A stretch of DNA of 34,524 nt, taken from NCBI GenBank assembly GCA_947073515.1, contig CAMTMC010000032.1, forward strand, positions 1-34,524, read 5' to 3'. The notes under the pieces are model-generated. The model saw only the letters and a list, made by a program, of their open reading frames with translations, searched no databases and was not told the DNA's origin. The translations under genes were made by a program, and so were the position numbers. The DNA is from an uncultured bacterium (GTDB lineage Bacteria; Bacillota; Clostridia; Oscillospirales; Oscillospiraceae). Below, one piece after another: positions 1 through 6,619 of the stretch (position 1 is its first letter; the number at the start of each line of letters is the position of its first letter).

Positions 1-614
1 CCCTCGTCCCCCAGCTTTTGCCGCAGGGTCTTGATGTGGGTGTCCACGGTTCGGGTCGTTCCCTCGAAATCATAGCCCCAGACACGGTTCAAAAGCTGCT
101 CCCGATTGAATATCTGCCCAGGGTTTGCCATGAAAAAAGCCAGCAGTTCATACTCCTTATGGGTCAAGGTGATCTCCTGACCGTCCAGATAGACCTTGTG
201 TGCGTTGGGGTGGAGCATGATTTTCCCGGCGGTGATCGCTCCGGCGGCAGCGGGGGAGGAGCGGCGCAGGAGGGCGTTCGCCTTTGCCAGCAGCACCTTG
301 GGGCTGAATGGCTTGGTCATATAGTCATCCGCGCCGTAGTCGTAGCCTTTTAGCTTGTCATCCTCCCCGCTTTTTGCGGTGAGCATGATAATGGGCATGT
401 CGCTCATTTCCCGCACCATTTTGCAGACGGAGAAGCCGTCCAGATGGGGCATCATCACGTCCAGGATCATCAAATCCATAGGATGATTTTTCAGGGTGAC
501 AAGGGCGTCTATGCCGTCGCCGGCGGTAAAGCAGGTGTGGCCGCCTTTTCGCATATAGTCCGCAATAATATCTTGCATGGCTTTTTCGTCTTCAACAATT
601 AAAATGTTTGCCAT
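1..614 (-). CDS. OmpR/PhoB-family response regulator (partial, C-terminus off left edge)
   Basis: Two-component response regulator, DNA-binding, cytoplasmic. Reading the minus strand from the ATG at 614 gives an uninterrupted 204-codon frame. The N-terminal receiver domain (about residues 1-115) has the acidic cluster VEDE at 7-10, the phosphoacceptor Asp52 in ILDVMMP, the LTAKS switch motif and the KPF lysine. A winged-helix output domain follows, with the typical LTHKEYELL and VDTHIKTLRQKLG motifs. The frame is still open at base 1, so only the last few residues are missing. The start is supported by an AGGGGG ribosome site just upstream. The partner kinase presumably lies beyond the left edge. 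The regulated genes cannot be told from sequence. Confidence 0.95.
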   Translation of the reverse strand, partial: MANILIVEDEKAMQDIIADYMRKGGHTCFTAGDGIDALVTLKNHPMDLMILDVMMPHLDGFSVCKMVREMSDMPIIMLTAKSGEDDKLKGYDYGADDYMTKPFSPKVLLAKANALLRRSSPAAAGAITAGKIMLHPNAHKVYLDGQEITLTHKEYELLAFFMANPGQIFNREQLLNRVWGYDFEGTTRTVDTHIKTLRQKLGDE

Positions 615-653
615 AGGGCCCCCTAATCGTTGGTTGATTTTATGTTCCCTTTC

Positions 654-682
654 ATTATATTTTGCTTCACTTAAAAATGCAA
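654..682 (-). promoter_or_regulatory. Sigma-A-type promoter of the response regulator
   Basis: On the minus strand TTGCAT (677-682) is followed after exactly 17 bases by a perfect TATAAT (654-659), about 40 bases upstream of the response-regulator ATG. Confidence 0.7.
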
Positions 683-945
683 GAGCGCCTCTTTTGCACC
701 ATTTCCAGGGGAGCGCTAAGCGGAAAACAGGACAGGTATCAACAGCCCCACGGTGCCCTGAAGCCACACATAAACACCGCCCCGGTTTTTAACGGAAGTG
801 GTGTTTTGTATCGGATTGACAGCTCATTCTGTTGCTAGTTTTCTGTTTCCCTTTGCCAAGAGAAGATATAACGCAAGGAGAGCGCCGCCCATGACCTGCT
901 GGACAGCATGATACCGGGATTTTTCTATAAAACCAAGGAACAAAT
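683..945. other. Intergenic stretch without a supported gene
   Basis: No convincing CDS. A TTGACA-like hexamer lies near 815 with no good -10 element. A short open frame on the plus strand (about 890-967, ending FTKLL) has no usable start and could be the tail of a deleted gene. The low-GC, stop-rich character fits decaying accessory DNA. Confidence 0.4.
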
Positions 946-1273
946 TTACTTTACCAAACTTTTATAACGAAATCCCCAATCCTCCATGGCTTTCATAACT
1001 GGCCGAAGTGTTTCGCCAACCTCATTTAAAGCATACTCAAACGCGGGGCGGAACCTCTGCGTAAACGGTGCGGCTGATAATGCCATCAGCCTCCATAGAC
1101 CGCAGGCTATCCATCAAAACCTTATGGCTGATCCCCTCTAAATCCTTTTTTAACTCATTAAACCGCCAAGGCCGTTGCAGCAGGTTCCGCAAAATCAGCA
1201 GCTTCCATTTGCTGACGATCATTTGAACAGTGGTAGCAACCCCGCACCCTGGTAATTCTTCTTTTGTCAGCAT
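946..1273 (-). pseudogene. HxlR-family winged-helix regulator, frameshifted near its C-terminus
   Basis: HxlR/MarR-like transcriptional regulator, normally a redox- or aldehyde-responsive dimer of about 105-115 residues. The preferred start is the ATG at 1273, preceded by AGGAGA ten bases upstream. The frame gives the hallmark SKWKLLIL, RFNELKKDLEGIS and EVPPRV motifs, with Cys12 near the N-terminus as in many redox-sensing members. It then meets UGA at 1037-1039, right after PPRV. Removing one T at this point restores the expected ending (EYALNEVGETLRP, then MEDWGFRYK) to a stop at 946-948. This is therefore a one-base insertion that removes the last helix, or a sequencing error. It is divergent from the peptide gene at 1468, which would be its natural target. 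Confidence 0.8.
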
Positions 1274-1347
1274 AGCAATGTATTCTCCTAAAAGCAAAAT
1301 AGAAATTGCACTCAAAATATAATGTAAGACACAAATTTATGCAATAG

Positions 1348-1414
1348 GTTACGAAAAGGTGACTGGGTCATAAAAAAGTGCCTACTTGTTTTGCCGGCGA
1401 AAGTCCATTAGGAT
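1348..1414 (+). promoter_or_regulatory. Possible HxlR-type operator and weak promoter
   Basis: GTTAC (1348-1352) and GTGAC (1359-1363) form an imperfect dyad between the divergent HxlR gene and the peptide ORF. TTGTTT (1386-1391), 17 bases, then TAGGAT (1409-1414) is a weak plus-strand promoter candidate. Both calls are pattern-based only. Confidence 0.3.
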
Positions 1415-1467
1415 AAAATTGCGAACTGGGAAACAGGTTCGACAAATTGAAGCTGGAGGTAACAGCC

Positions 1468-1800
1468 ATGGTACTTTCTAATCTGTCCGGCTGGGCCGGT
1501 TCTTCCTGCGGAGCATCCGACAAGCCTGCCGCTTGTGGTGCTGCTGACAAGCCGGAAGAAAAGCCCGCTGCCTGCGGCGAGTGCGGAAACGGCCTCCGAT
1601 TTCCGCCCGGTCAGGCGAGAACGCAGAGGGCGAAGCTGGCGGATTTTTGTGGCGCGGCTGCGCCACAACACCAGCGCGGAGCGCCGGTCAACAGGGTTCA
1701 GGAAAGGCACTCCTCAACAAGCATCAGACCAGGGGGACAAGTGAGCGGAGCAAAATTTGGGCCACGGGTCGATACTTGCTCTCACCTCTCTTTACATTGA
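1468..1800 (+). CDS. Small Cys-rich ORF with CXXXD repeats (unknown, possible peptide precursor)
   Basis: I do not recognise a named family. The ATG at 1468 has a good GGAGG eight bases upstream, so the N-terminal part is probably translated. Residues 1-42 hold CGASDKP, then CGAADKP, then PAACGECG: two CXXXD units and four Cys overall in a Gly/Ala/Lys/Pro-rich setting. CXXXD spacing is the pattern cross-linked by some radical-SAM enzymes in ranthipeptides, but no such enzyme is in the window. From about residue 43 the reading continues into DNA with several equally open frames and a hairpin, so the natural protein may be a fusion of a peptide gene start with unrelated mobile-element DNA. Its true C-terminus is uncertain. 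Confidence 0.4.
   Translation: MVLSNLSGWAGSSCGASDKPAACGAADKPEEKPAACGECGNGLRFPPGQARTQRAKLADFCGAAAPQHQRGAPVNRVQERHSSTSIRPGGQVSGAKFGPRVDTCSHLSLH
1600..1795. mobile_element. GC-rich stretch resembling mobile-element intergenic DNA (remnant, possible oriT-like)
   Basis: Several overlapping open frames of equal quality run through this segment, which suggests conserved non-coding DNA rather than a gene. It contains a perfect 7-bp stem with a 4-base loop (GTGGCGC, GCGCCAC) near 1650 and an imperfect GTGAG/CTCAC dyad spanning about 1741-1785. The wording of the shadow translations resembles what I remember from intergenic parts of gut integrative elements. That is memory, not a search. No relaxase or integrase is present. 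Confidence 0.25.
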
Positions 1801-1825
1801 CAGCGTAAAGCCCATTTGCTATAAT
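1797..1825 (+). promoter_or_regulatory. Consensus sigma-A promoter
   Basis: Perfect TTGACA (1797-1802), a 17-base spacer and perfect TATAAT (1820-1825). It is the strongest promoter in the window and lies 54 bases upstream of the 22-residue ORF and about 220 bases upstream of the broken MFS gene. Confidence 0.85.
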
Positions 1826-1878
1826 GCCGTGAAAAAGAATGGCCATATTGTTCTAATTTCAGTATTGGAGGTATTCAT

Positions 1879-1947
1879 ATGGCAAACTGCAAAAACGGAA
1901 ACAAGTCTTTTAACGGCGCTTTGGGTATTTTAGGAGGCCTTTTCTAA
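1879..1947 (+). CDS. 22-residue peptide ORF, likely leader peptide
   Basis: ATG at 1879 with GGAGG seven to eight bases upstream, ending in TAA. The product starts MANCKNGNKSF and ends in a Gly/Leu-rich hydrophobic tail (LGILGGLF). It lies between a consensus promoter and the MFS gene and is followed by two hairpins, the classic layout of a leader peptide for attenuation of a resistance or efflux gene. A small secreted or membrane-active peptide exported by the neighbouring transporter is the alternative. I know no named family. Confidence 0.55.
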   Translation: MANCKNGNKSFNGALGILGGLF

Positions 1948-1960
1948 AATCATCGTTAGA

Positions 1961-2019
1961 AAGGGCTGAGAAGTTTGCCCTTCCTGCGCGGCAGTCGGGC
2001 TTGTTTCACAAAACAACCC
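1961..2019 (+). promoter_or_regulatory. Two leader hairpins upstream of the MFS gene
   Basis: Hairpin 1 pairs AAGGGC (1961-1966) with GCCCTT (1977-1982). Hairpin 2 pairs GGG plus TTGTTT (1997-2006) with AAACAA plus CCC (2011-2019), with one bulged C. Their position between a leader-like ORF and the transporter start suggests attenuation. There is no strong U-tract. Confidence 0.4.
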
Positions 2020-2047
2020 ACTGATTCGTAAAGGAGAATGTAACTTC

Positions 2048-3267
2048 ATGTTTGCAAAAAATTTAAAGGCATATTCTGTCTATCTGCTGTTCCGATTTGT
2101 CTTTTCCCTGGCGGTTTCTATGGCCACAGTGCTTTCTATCGTGTACTACCTGGAGGTGGTGCAGCTGGATGCTTTCCAGCTTGTCCTGGTGGGGACGGTT
2201 CTGGAGACCTCCTGATTTCTGTTCGAGGTACCCACCGGTGTGGTGGCGGACTTGTATAGCCGTCGGTGCTCGGTACTGATTGGAATGTTCCTCTACGGCC
2301 TGGGCTTTCTGATGGAGGGTGCGTTACCGTGGTTCGCGACGGTTCTGCTGGCCCAGGTTGTCTGGTCTGCGGTGATACCTTTATCACCGGCGCTCTGGAG
2401 GTGTGGATTGCCTCGGAGGAAGAGGACAGGCCCATGGACAAGGTGTTCCTGCGGGGCAGTCAAATGGGGCAAATCGGCGGCATTCTGGGCGTGGTGCTGG
2501 GCACACTGCTAGGAAACATAAATCTGCAAATGCTTGTCATCTTGGGGGGCGGTTTGTGCTTGTTGCTGGGGCTGGTGCTGGTTCACATCATGCCTGAAAC
2601 CAGCTTCTCCCCTGCTACTGAGGAACGGCAGGGCTTGCTTAAAGACTTTGTCTGCCTGTTCAAGCTCAACTTGGGCTTTGTGAAAAGCACACCTGTGTTG
2701 CTGGCGCTCTTAGCAATCACACTGTGCGGGGGACTTGCCAGTGAAGGCTTTGACCGGCTCTCCATCGCCCATTTTCTGGATGACACGGTGATACCCGTTA
2801 TCGGGCCGCTGAACAGCGTCACTTGGTTCGGCGTTATCAGTCTTATCGGCAGCGGCTTAGGTATTCTGGCTTCTCAGCTGCTCATCGCCCACATGGAGCA
2901 AAAAGGGACTGCCAGCCGAACCAGTGTGGTGATGTCCGCCAGCGTCGGGTATATCCTGTGCTTGGTTCTCTTCGCGGTGGGGCGGAGCTTTTGGTTCATG
3001 TTGCTGGTGTTCCTGCTGGCGGGGCTTATGCGTACCATCAAGGAACCGGTGCTGGCCGCCTGGATGAGCGACCATGTGGAGGAGAAAATGCGCGCCACAG
3101 TCTTTTCCTCCAGCGGGCAGCTGGACTCTTTCGGGCAGATCATCGGCGGGCCTATTGTGGGGCTGGTAGCCCAGCAGGTGTCCATACCCTGGGGGCTGGT
3201 CTGTACCGCTTTCCTGCTGTTGCCCGTGCTGTTCCTGGTGCCGGTGGCGGCAAAGAAGCGGGACTGA
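2048..3267 (+). pseudogene. MFS efflux transporter, broken by a stop codon and a frameshift
   Basis: Major facilitator drug-efflux type protein. The start at 2048 has an AAAGGAG ribosome site about ten bases upstream. The first frame has the N-terminal membrane segments and the MFS motif EVPTGVVAD, but UGA at 2213-2215 interrupts it after LETS. One base is then missing around 2366. From there the second frame runs to a normal stop at 3267, with further membrane segments and a terminal KKRD. Corrected for both lesions the protein would have about 406 residues, the length I recall for Tet(40). The overall sequence fits that TetA(P)/Tet(40)-like branch, but I could not align it. Two independent lesions argue for a pseudogene or poor sequence quality. 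Confidence 0.8.
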
Positions 3268-3288
3268 TATGGCATAGTTCAGTTTACT

Positions 3289-3316
3289 GACGAACGGGAG
3301 ATTACTTCCGCTCGTC
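3289..3316 (+). terminator. Terminator-like hairpin after the MFS gene
   Basis: GACGA (3289-3293) pairs with TCGTC (3312-3316), with an inner CGGGA/TTCCG stem, followed by TTCATTT. Confidence 0.5.
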
Positions 3317-3560
3317 TTCATTTAGTAGTGCAAAATTTGAGGACTCTTTCTTTCCTTATTTGGTATAGAGGAGGCGGCTGTCAATTCGACAAAATTTTCT
3401 TGTGATACCTTACCGTACATGAGCATTGGCAGCAGAAACCCCTTTGCGCCCATCGGCAATCATCATATCCTCATTGACGATGGCAGGGAGCGTAACAGCC
3501 GTCTTTCAGAATATCGCTCGCTAAAGAGCAAAACCACGCTCCGCTGAACGGCGGAAGCAG
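3317..3560. other. Intergenic stretch with one doubtful 42-residue ORF
   Basis: A plus-strand ATG frame at 3419-3547 (starting MSIGSRNPFAP) is open but has no ribosome site and no recognised family. It may be a remnant of a neighbouring accessory gene. Nothing else is visible before the terminator at 3561. Confidence 0.25.
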
Positions 3561-3594
3561 AAGGGGGGCATGGCCGTCGGCCATGCCCCCCTTG
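3561..3594 (-). terminator. Strong hairpin ending the selenoprotein operon
   Basis: Near-perfect stem AAGGGGGGCATGGC paired with GCCATGCCCCCCTT around a 5-base loop, 30 bases beyond the saoL stop. It is symmetrical and lacks a long U-tract, so strength and direction are inferred from position. Confidence 0.6.
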
Positions 3595-3624
3595 AATACC
3601 ACTTTATCCCAGCGCGGCGTGGAG

Positions 3625-4269
3625 TTACACCCAAAAGGTCGCCTTGCCCTCCTCAATGGCACGGTCAAGGTCAGCCTTGATTACCAGGGACTTGTCCAGC
3701 CCCATGTCCTCCACATACTGGTCGAACTCTGCAGACCTGCAGAAGAAATTCATGGCGTTTCAACAGGAGCCCGCCCAGTTGGACAGCTCCTCCAGCTGAA
3801 ATGACAGGGCATACAGCCCCTCTGGCTCATATTTGGCCGCCCGGCCATCCTTCATCTCAATGTGGACGGGCGTGCCGCAGGCGGAACAGGCGGAGTCCAC
3901 CACCGTGTCCTGGTGAAAGGTGAAGGTGGCGCCGATGGCGTCAATGGCACACATGGCGCAGAACTGACGGCCATCGGCCAGGGTGACATGGTGGCCGGTG
4001 GGCAGGGCGGACACAGGATAGATAAAGTTTACATCCCGAGTGTCCTCATCGATCACCATACCGTCCCGCTCCAGCAGGACGGCTACAATTTCATCGTACT
4101 CGGCCTGATCCATAGACAGGGCATCCATAGCTTTCTGACGGTCATCGTCCAGGTTAAAGGTGTGCCCATTGCTCACAATGCTGTTGATGATAAACAGGCG
4201 CAGTTCATTTTGCCGGCCGTTAAACTTCCGGTGGACGTTCTGGCCGGGCTTGAAAGTCAACTCGCTCAA
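3625..4269 (-). CDS. saoL: MerB-like organometal lyase, selenoprotein with Cys-Sec pair
   Basis: Predicted to break carbon-metal bonds, as alkylmercury lyase MerB does. Start is TTG at 4269 with AAAGGAGG eight bases upstream. The 214-residue product has CAMCAID at 104-110, matching MerB's catalytic Cys-Ala-X-Asp (here Cys107 and Asp110), then a CSACGTPV segment like MerB's. Residue 169 is Cys and residue 170 is UGA (3760-3762), followed by NAMNFF; MerB has CC then HVxFF there. Beyond UGA the frame stays open for 44 more residues to TAA, and they look like a normal MerB C-terminus. A stem-loop identical at its tip to the E. coli fdhF SECIS sits just downstream. As a truncated 169-residue protein it would lack the second catalytic region. 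The name follows my memory of the 'MerB-like organometallic lyase SaoL' family. Confidence 0.88.
3728..3762 (-). promoter_or_regulatory. SECIS element of saoL (UGA at 3760-3762)
   Basis: On the minus strand, 18 bases after the UGA, TCTGCA-GGTC-TGCAGA forms a perfect stem presenting GGUC in the loop. The core UGCAGGUCUGCA is the same as in the E. coli fdhF SECIS, which binds SelB. Confidence 0.85.
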
Positions 4270-4348
4270 TTCAAAAGCCTCCTTTCTCCTATGAATGAAT
4301 CCCCAATATTCCCCTCAGCGGGCGGAATCATAAAGGGCCGGGCCGCCA

Positions 4349-5503
4349 TCATAGCATCTCGATAAATGCCACAATGCGGGTGGTGAGCTGTCCCAGATCG
4401 GACTGGGAGTAATCGGTGTCCAAGGCCAGGAAGGGCACCCCCATCTCCTGGGCCAGCTTCTTGATCTCAAACCGCTCCACAATGTAGGGCTGGCAGGTCT
4501 GGAGCTCAATCTCCAGGATGCCATCAATGTTGAACTCCTCCACCAGCTGGGGCAGCGTCTCCATCCGCTTGGTGTTGGGGGTCATAACGGCACAGCCGAT
4601 GTTCAGGTACCGCTCAGCGATGGCGGCCATGATGTCCTCGGCCTGGGTGTCCACCAGATAGCGGGTGGGCTTGATGCCGCCGCAGTTCTCAAAGCAGACC
4701 ACCACGCCGCCGTTCTCCTCCACCACTTTGACGGTCTTTTCCAGCACGCCGCCGATGGGGCATCCAGTGACCAGGATCCGCTTCTGGCCGGCGGGCACGG
4801 GCCGGGCGCCGGCGGCGTAGTCGGACTGGAGCTGGGCGGTGAGGGTGGTGAGCTTCCTCAAATTGTCCTGTAGATCGAAGCTGAAGCCCAGGCCGTCCAT
4901 CAGCTTGTAGAGATCCAAGCCGGAGAAGGGCGGCGGGTCCAGCTTTTGCAGCTCCATCAGGGCGGTGCGGGCCCGGCGGAGCTGGTTGCGCAGTTCGGAG
5001 GCCTCCCGGAGCCTCTCGTCGGTGATCGCCACCTGGAACTTCTCCTCCAGAACACCCTTAAAGCGGTGGAGCTCCTTTGTCCACATCTCCAGGGTGTACT
5101 CCCGGTCGATGCCCTGGGGCAGCTGGAGGATGTACACATCTTTCAGGCGGCCCAGCAGCTCGTACATTTTCTTTTTGCCGTCGCAGGTGGTCTCCCCCAC
5201 GATCAGGTCGGCGAAGTAAGTATACGGGCAGGTGTCGGATACCGCAAAGCCGTAGCTGGACTTGATGAGGGGACACAGATTCTTGGGCAGATCCTTCTCG
5301 GCGGCGGGGATGGGCTCCGGGCTCATGCCACACAGGCTGACGGGGTGGACACCGGCGGCGTCCATCAGCTCGCAGGGGGTAAAGGTACAGAAAGTCCCGG
5401 CAATGTGGCCACCGCTCTCCTTAACGGCCTTGGCCCGAAGAAAGCCCTCCTTGCGGGCCTGGGTAAACTCCTCAAACTGTGCGGGAAGCTGGTATTCGCT
5501 CAT
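4349..5503 (-). CDS. Double-cubane-cluster reductase (HgdB/YjiM-like, 2-hydroxyacyl-CoA dehydratase family)
   Basis: Iron-sulfur reductase of the 2-hydroxyacyl-CoA dehydratase superfamily, nearest to DCCP/YjiM proteins, which carry a [8Fe-9S] double cubane and reduce small substrates at low potential after ATP-driven activation. The ATG at 5503 has AAGGAGG overlapping the stop of the activase gene; the longer upstream frame is spurious. The 384-residue product shows FCTFTPCELMDAAG, NLCPLIKS, DTCPYTYFAD, ETTCDGKKKMYE, TGCPIGG and FENCGG, which supply the cluster-binding Cys set. It is paired with its activase as usual. Length fits the homodimeric DCCP group rather than the heterodimeric acyl-CoA dehydratases, and no CoA-transferase or acid-fermentation genes are adjacent. 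The substrate is unknown; the setting suggests a metal(loid) or selenium compound (inference). Confidence 0.85.
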   Translation of the reverse strand: MSEYQLPAQFEEFTQARKEGFLRAKAVKESGGHIAGTFCTFTPCELMDAAGVHPVSLCGMSPEPIPAAEKDLPKNLCPLIKSSYGFAVSDTCPYTYFADLIVGETTCDGKKKMYELLGRLKDVYILQLPQGIDREYTLEMWTKELHRFKGVLEEKFQVAITDERLREASELRNQLRRARTALMELQKLDPPPFSGLDLYKLMDGLGFSFDLQDNLRKLTTLTAQLQSDYAAGARPVPAGQKRILVTGCPIGGVLEKTVKVVEENGGVVVCFENCGGIKPTRYLVDTQAEDIMAAIAERYLNIGCAVMTPNTKRMETLPQLVEEFNIDGILEIELQTCQPYIVERFEIKKLAQEMGVPFLALDTDYSQSDLGQLTTRIVAFIEML

Positions 5504-5517
5504 ATAGGAAGACCTCC

Positions 5518-6291
5518 TTAGTCTTTTTTGATCTGATAGGCCGCGAGCGCGGCCCCGATAGCCCCGGCGTACCGGGCCAGCGGGCTGGAGATGACGGGGC
5601 GCCCCAGCTTTTTCGACAGGGATTCCAGGATATAGGGGCTCTCGCACAGCCCGCCGGTAAGGCAGCACTGGCCCTCGGCGGAGGAGAGACTGCCGTACTG
5701 GGAGACCACTTTGTTAACGATGGAGTCCACCACGCCGTAGGCGATGTCCTCCTTGGCCGCGCCGCCGCCGATGAGGCTGATGACCTCGCTCTCGGCGAAC
5801 ACGGTACACATGGAGCTGATGGACACGCCGGAGCCGCTCCGGGCCAGCTCGCACAGCGTGCCCGGGTCCACGCACAGGGTGTTGGCCATGATTTCCAAAA
5901 ACCGCCCCGTGCCGGCGGAGCATTTGTCGTTCATCAAAAAGTCCTGGACCACGCCGTCCGCCACGGCGATCACCTTGGTATCTTGGCCGCCGATGTCAAT
6001 GATAACGCATGGCCCGGAACCGAAGAGGAAGGCGCCGCCCCTGGCGTGGCAGGTGATCTCGGTCACCGCCTTTTTGGCGTAGGGCACGTTGAGGCGGCCG
6101 TAGCCGGTAGCCACACAGGGGGACTGGCCCGGGCGGTAGCCCGCCTGCTCCAGATGGTCGAAAATGGCCTGGGCGGCGCCGCCGCTGTTCCAGCCGGTGG
6201 GCATCACCATCTGGTGGACCAGGGTCTCTCCGTCCTCCACTACGGCCAGCTTGGCGCAGGTGGAGCCGATATCCACTCCGATACTATACAT
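5518..6291 (-). CDS. ATP-dependent activase of the double-cubane reductase (BadF/BcrD/HgdC, YjiL-like)
   Basis: ASKHA-fold ATPase with an intersubunit [4Fe-4S] cluster that injects low-potential electrons into the partner reductase. The 257-residue product has the phosphate-binding loops SIGVDIGSTCAK and IDIGGQDTK, the cluster Cys in NDKCSAGTGRF, and a second conserved Cys in ISSMCTVFAESE. The ATG at 6291 follows a GGAGAGAGGA ribosome site. The gene ends 14 bases before the reductase start, so translation is probably coupled. Full length, no anomalies. Confidence 0.9.
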   Translation of the reverse strand: MYSIGVDIGSTCAKLAVVEDGETLVHQMVMPTGWNSGGAAQAIFDHLEQAGYRPGQSPCVATGYGRLNVPYAKKAVTEITCHARGGAFLFGSGPCVIIDIGGQDTKVIAVADGVVQDFLMNDKCSAGTGRFLEIMANTLCVDPGTLCELARSGSGVSISSMCTVFAESEVISLIGGGAAKEDIAYGVVDSIVNKVVSQYGSLSSAEGQCCLTGGLCESPYILESLSKKLGRPVISSPLARYAGAIGAALAAYQIKKD

Positions 6292-6327
6292 AAGTCCTCT
6301 CTCCTTGCCGTCTGCCCGGAAATAGGG

Positions 6328-6603
6328 TCATTTCAACGGGATCACCACACGGCTGCCGCCGCCGTACTCCATGGAGTAAAAGGTATATTCCTCCCGGGCC
6401 ATGCCCGAGCCGGCCAGCGCCTCTTTCACCCTGGGCAGCAGTTCCGGGGCGAAGCGCAGGGACAGGCCGCAGTGGGCGGCGATCTCCCGGGGAGTTGGCA
6501 TCATGGGCGTCTCTATCTCCGCTTGGGCAAATGCCCGCTGGGCTGTCAGGGCCCCTTTGGCGCTGGAAAAGGCCGCCAGATAAAAGCCGCGTGTCTCCGC
6601 CAT
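6328..6603 (-). CDS. DUF3343 putative Se/S carrier-like protein
   Basis: Small cytoplasmic protein of the DUF3343 family (PF11823, 'putative Se/S carrier'), found near YedE/YedF and selenium genes in many anaerobes. The 91-residue reading from ATG 6603 has the family features: an N-terminal GFYLAAFSSAKGALTAQRAF helix-strand unit, the TPREIAAHCGLSLRF motif with the single conserved Cys, and a C-terminal YSMEYGG strand. No strong ribosome site precedes it, so coupling to the binding-protein gene that ends 16 bases upstream is likely; a TTG at 6645 is an alternative start. Its place between a Sec-rich transporter and the activase/reductase pair supports a selenium or persulfide role (inference). 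Confidence 0.8.
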   Translation of the reverse strand: MAETRGFYLAAFSSAKGALTAQRAFAQAEIETPMMPTPREIAAHCGLSLRFAPELLPRVKEALAGSGMAREEYTFYSMEYGGGSRVVIPLK

Positions 6604-6619
6604 ACCAGCCGGGGGAGGG

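Noticed and set aside
2213-2245. Selenocysteine at the UGA of the MFS gene; a CCACC-GGUGU-GGUGG hairpin lies at SECIS distance.
   Set aside because: The hairpin is forced by the codons of the conserved PTGVVAD motif, the gene carries a second lesion (frameshift near 2366), and no Sec is known to me at this place in MFS proteins. Worth a glance if homologs have Cys there.
4349-6291. Assigning the activase/reductase pair to amino-acid fermentation (2-hydroxyacyl-CoA dehydratase).
   Set aside because: No second dehydratase subunit, CoA-transferase or acyl-CoA dehydrogenase is nearby; one-subunit length and context fit the double-cubane reductase type.
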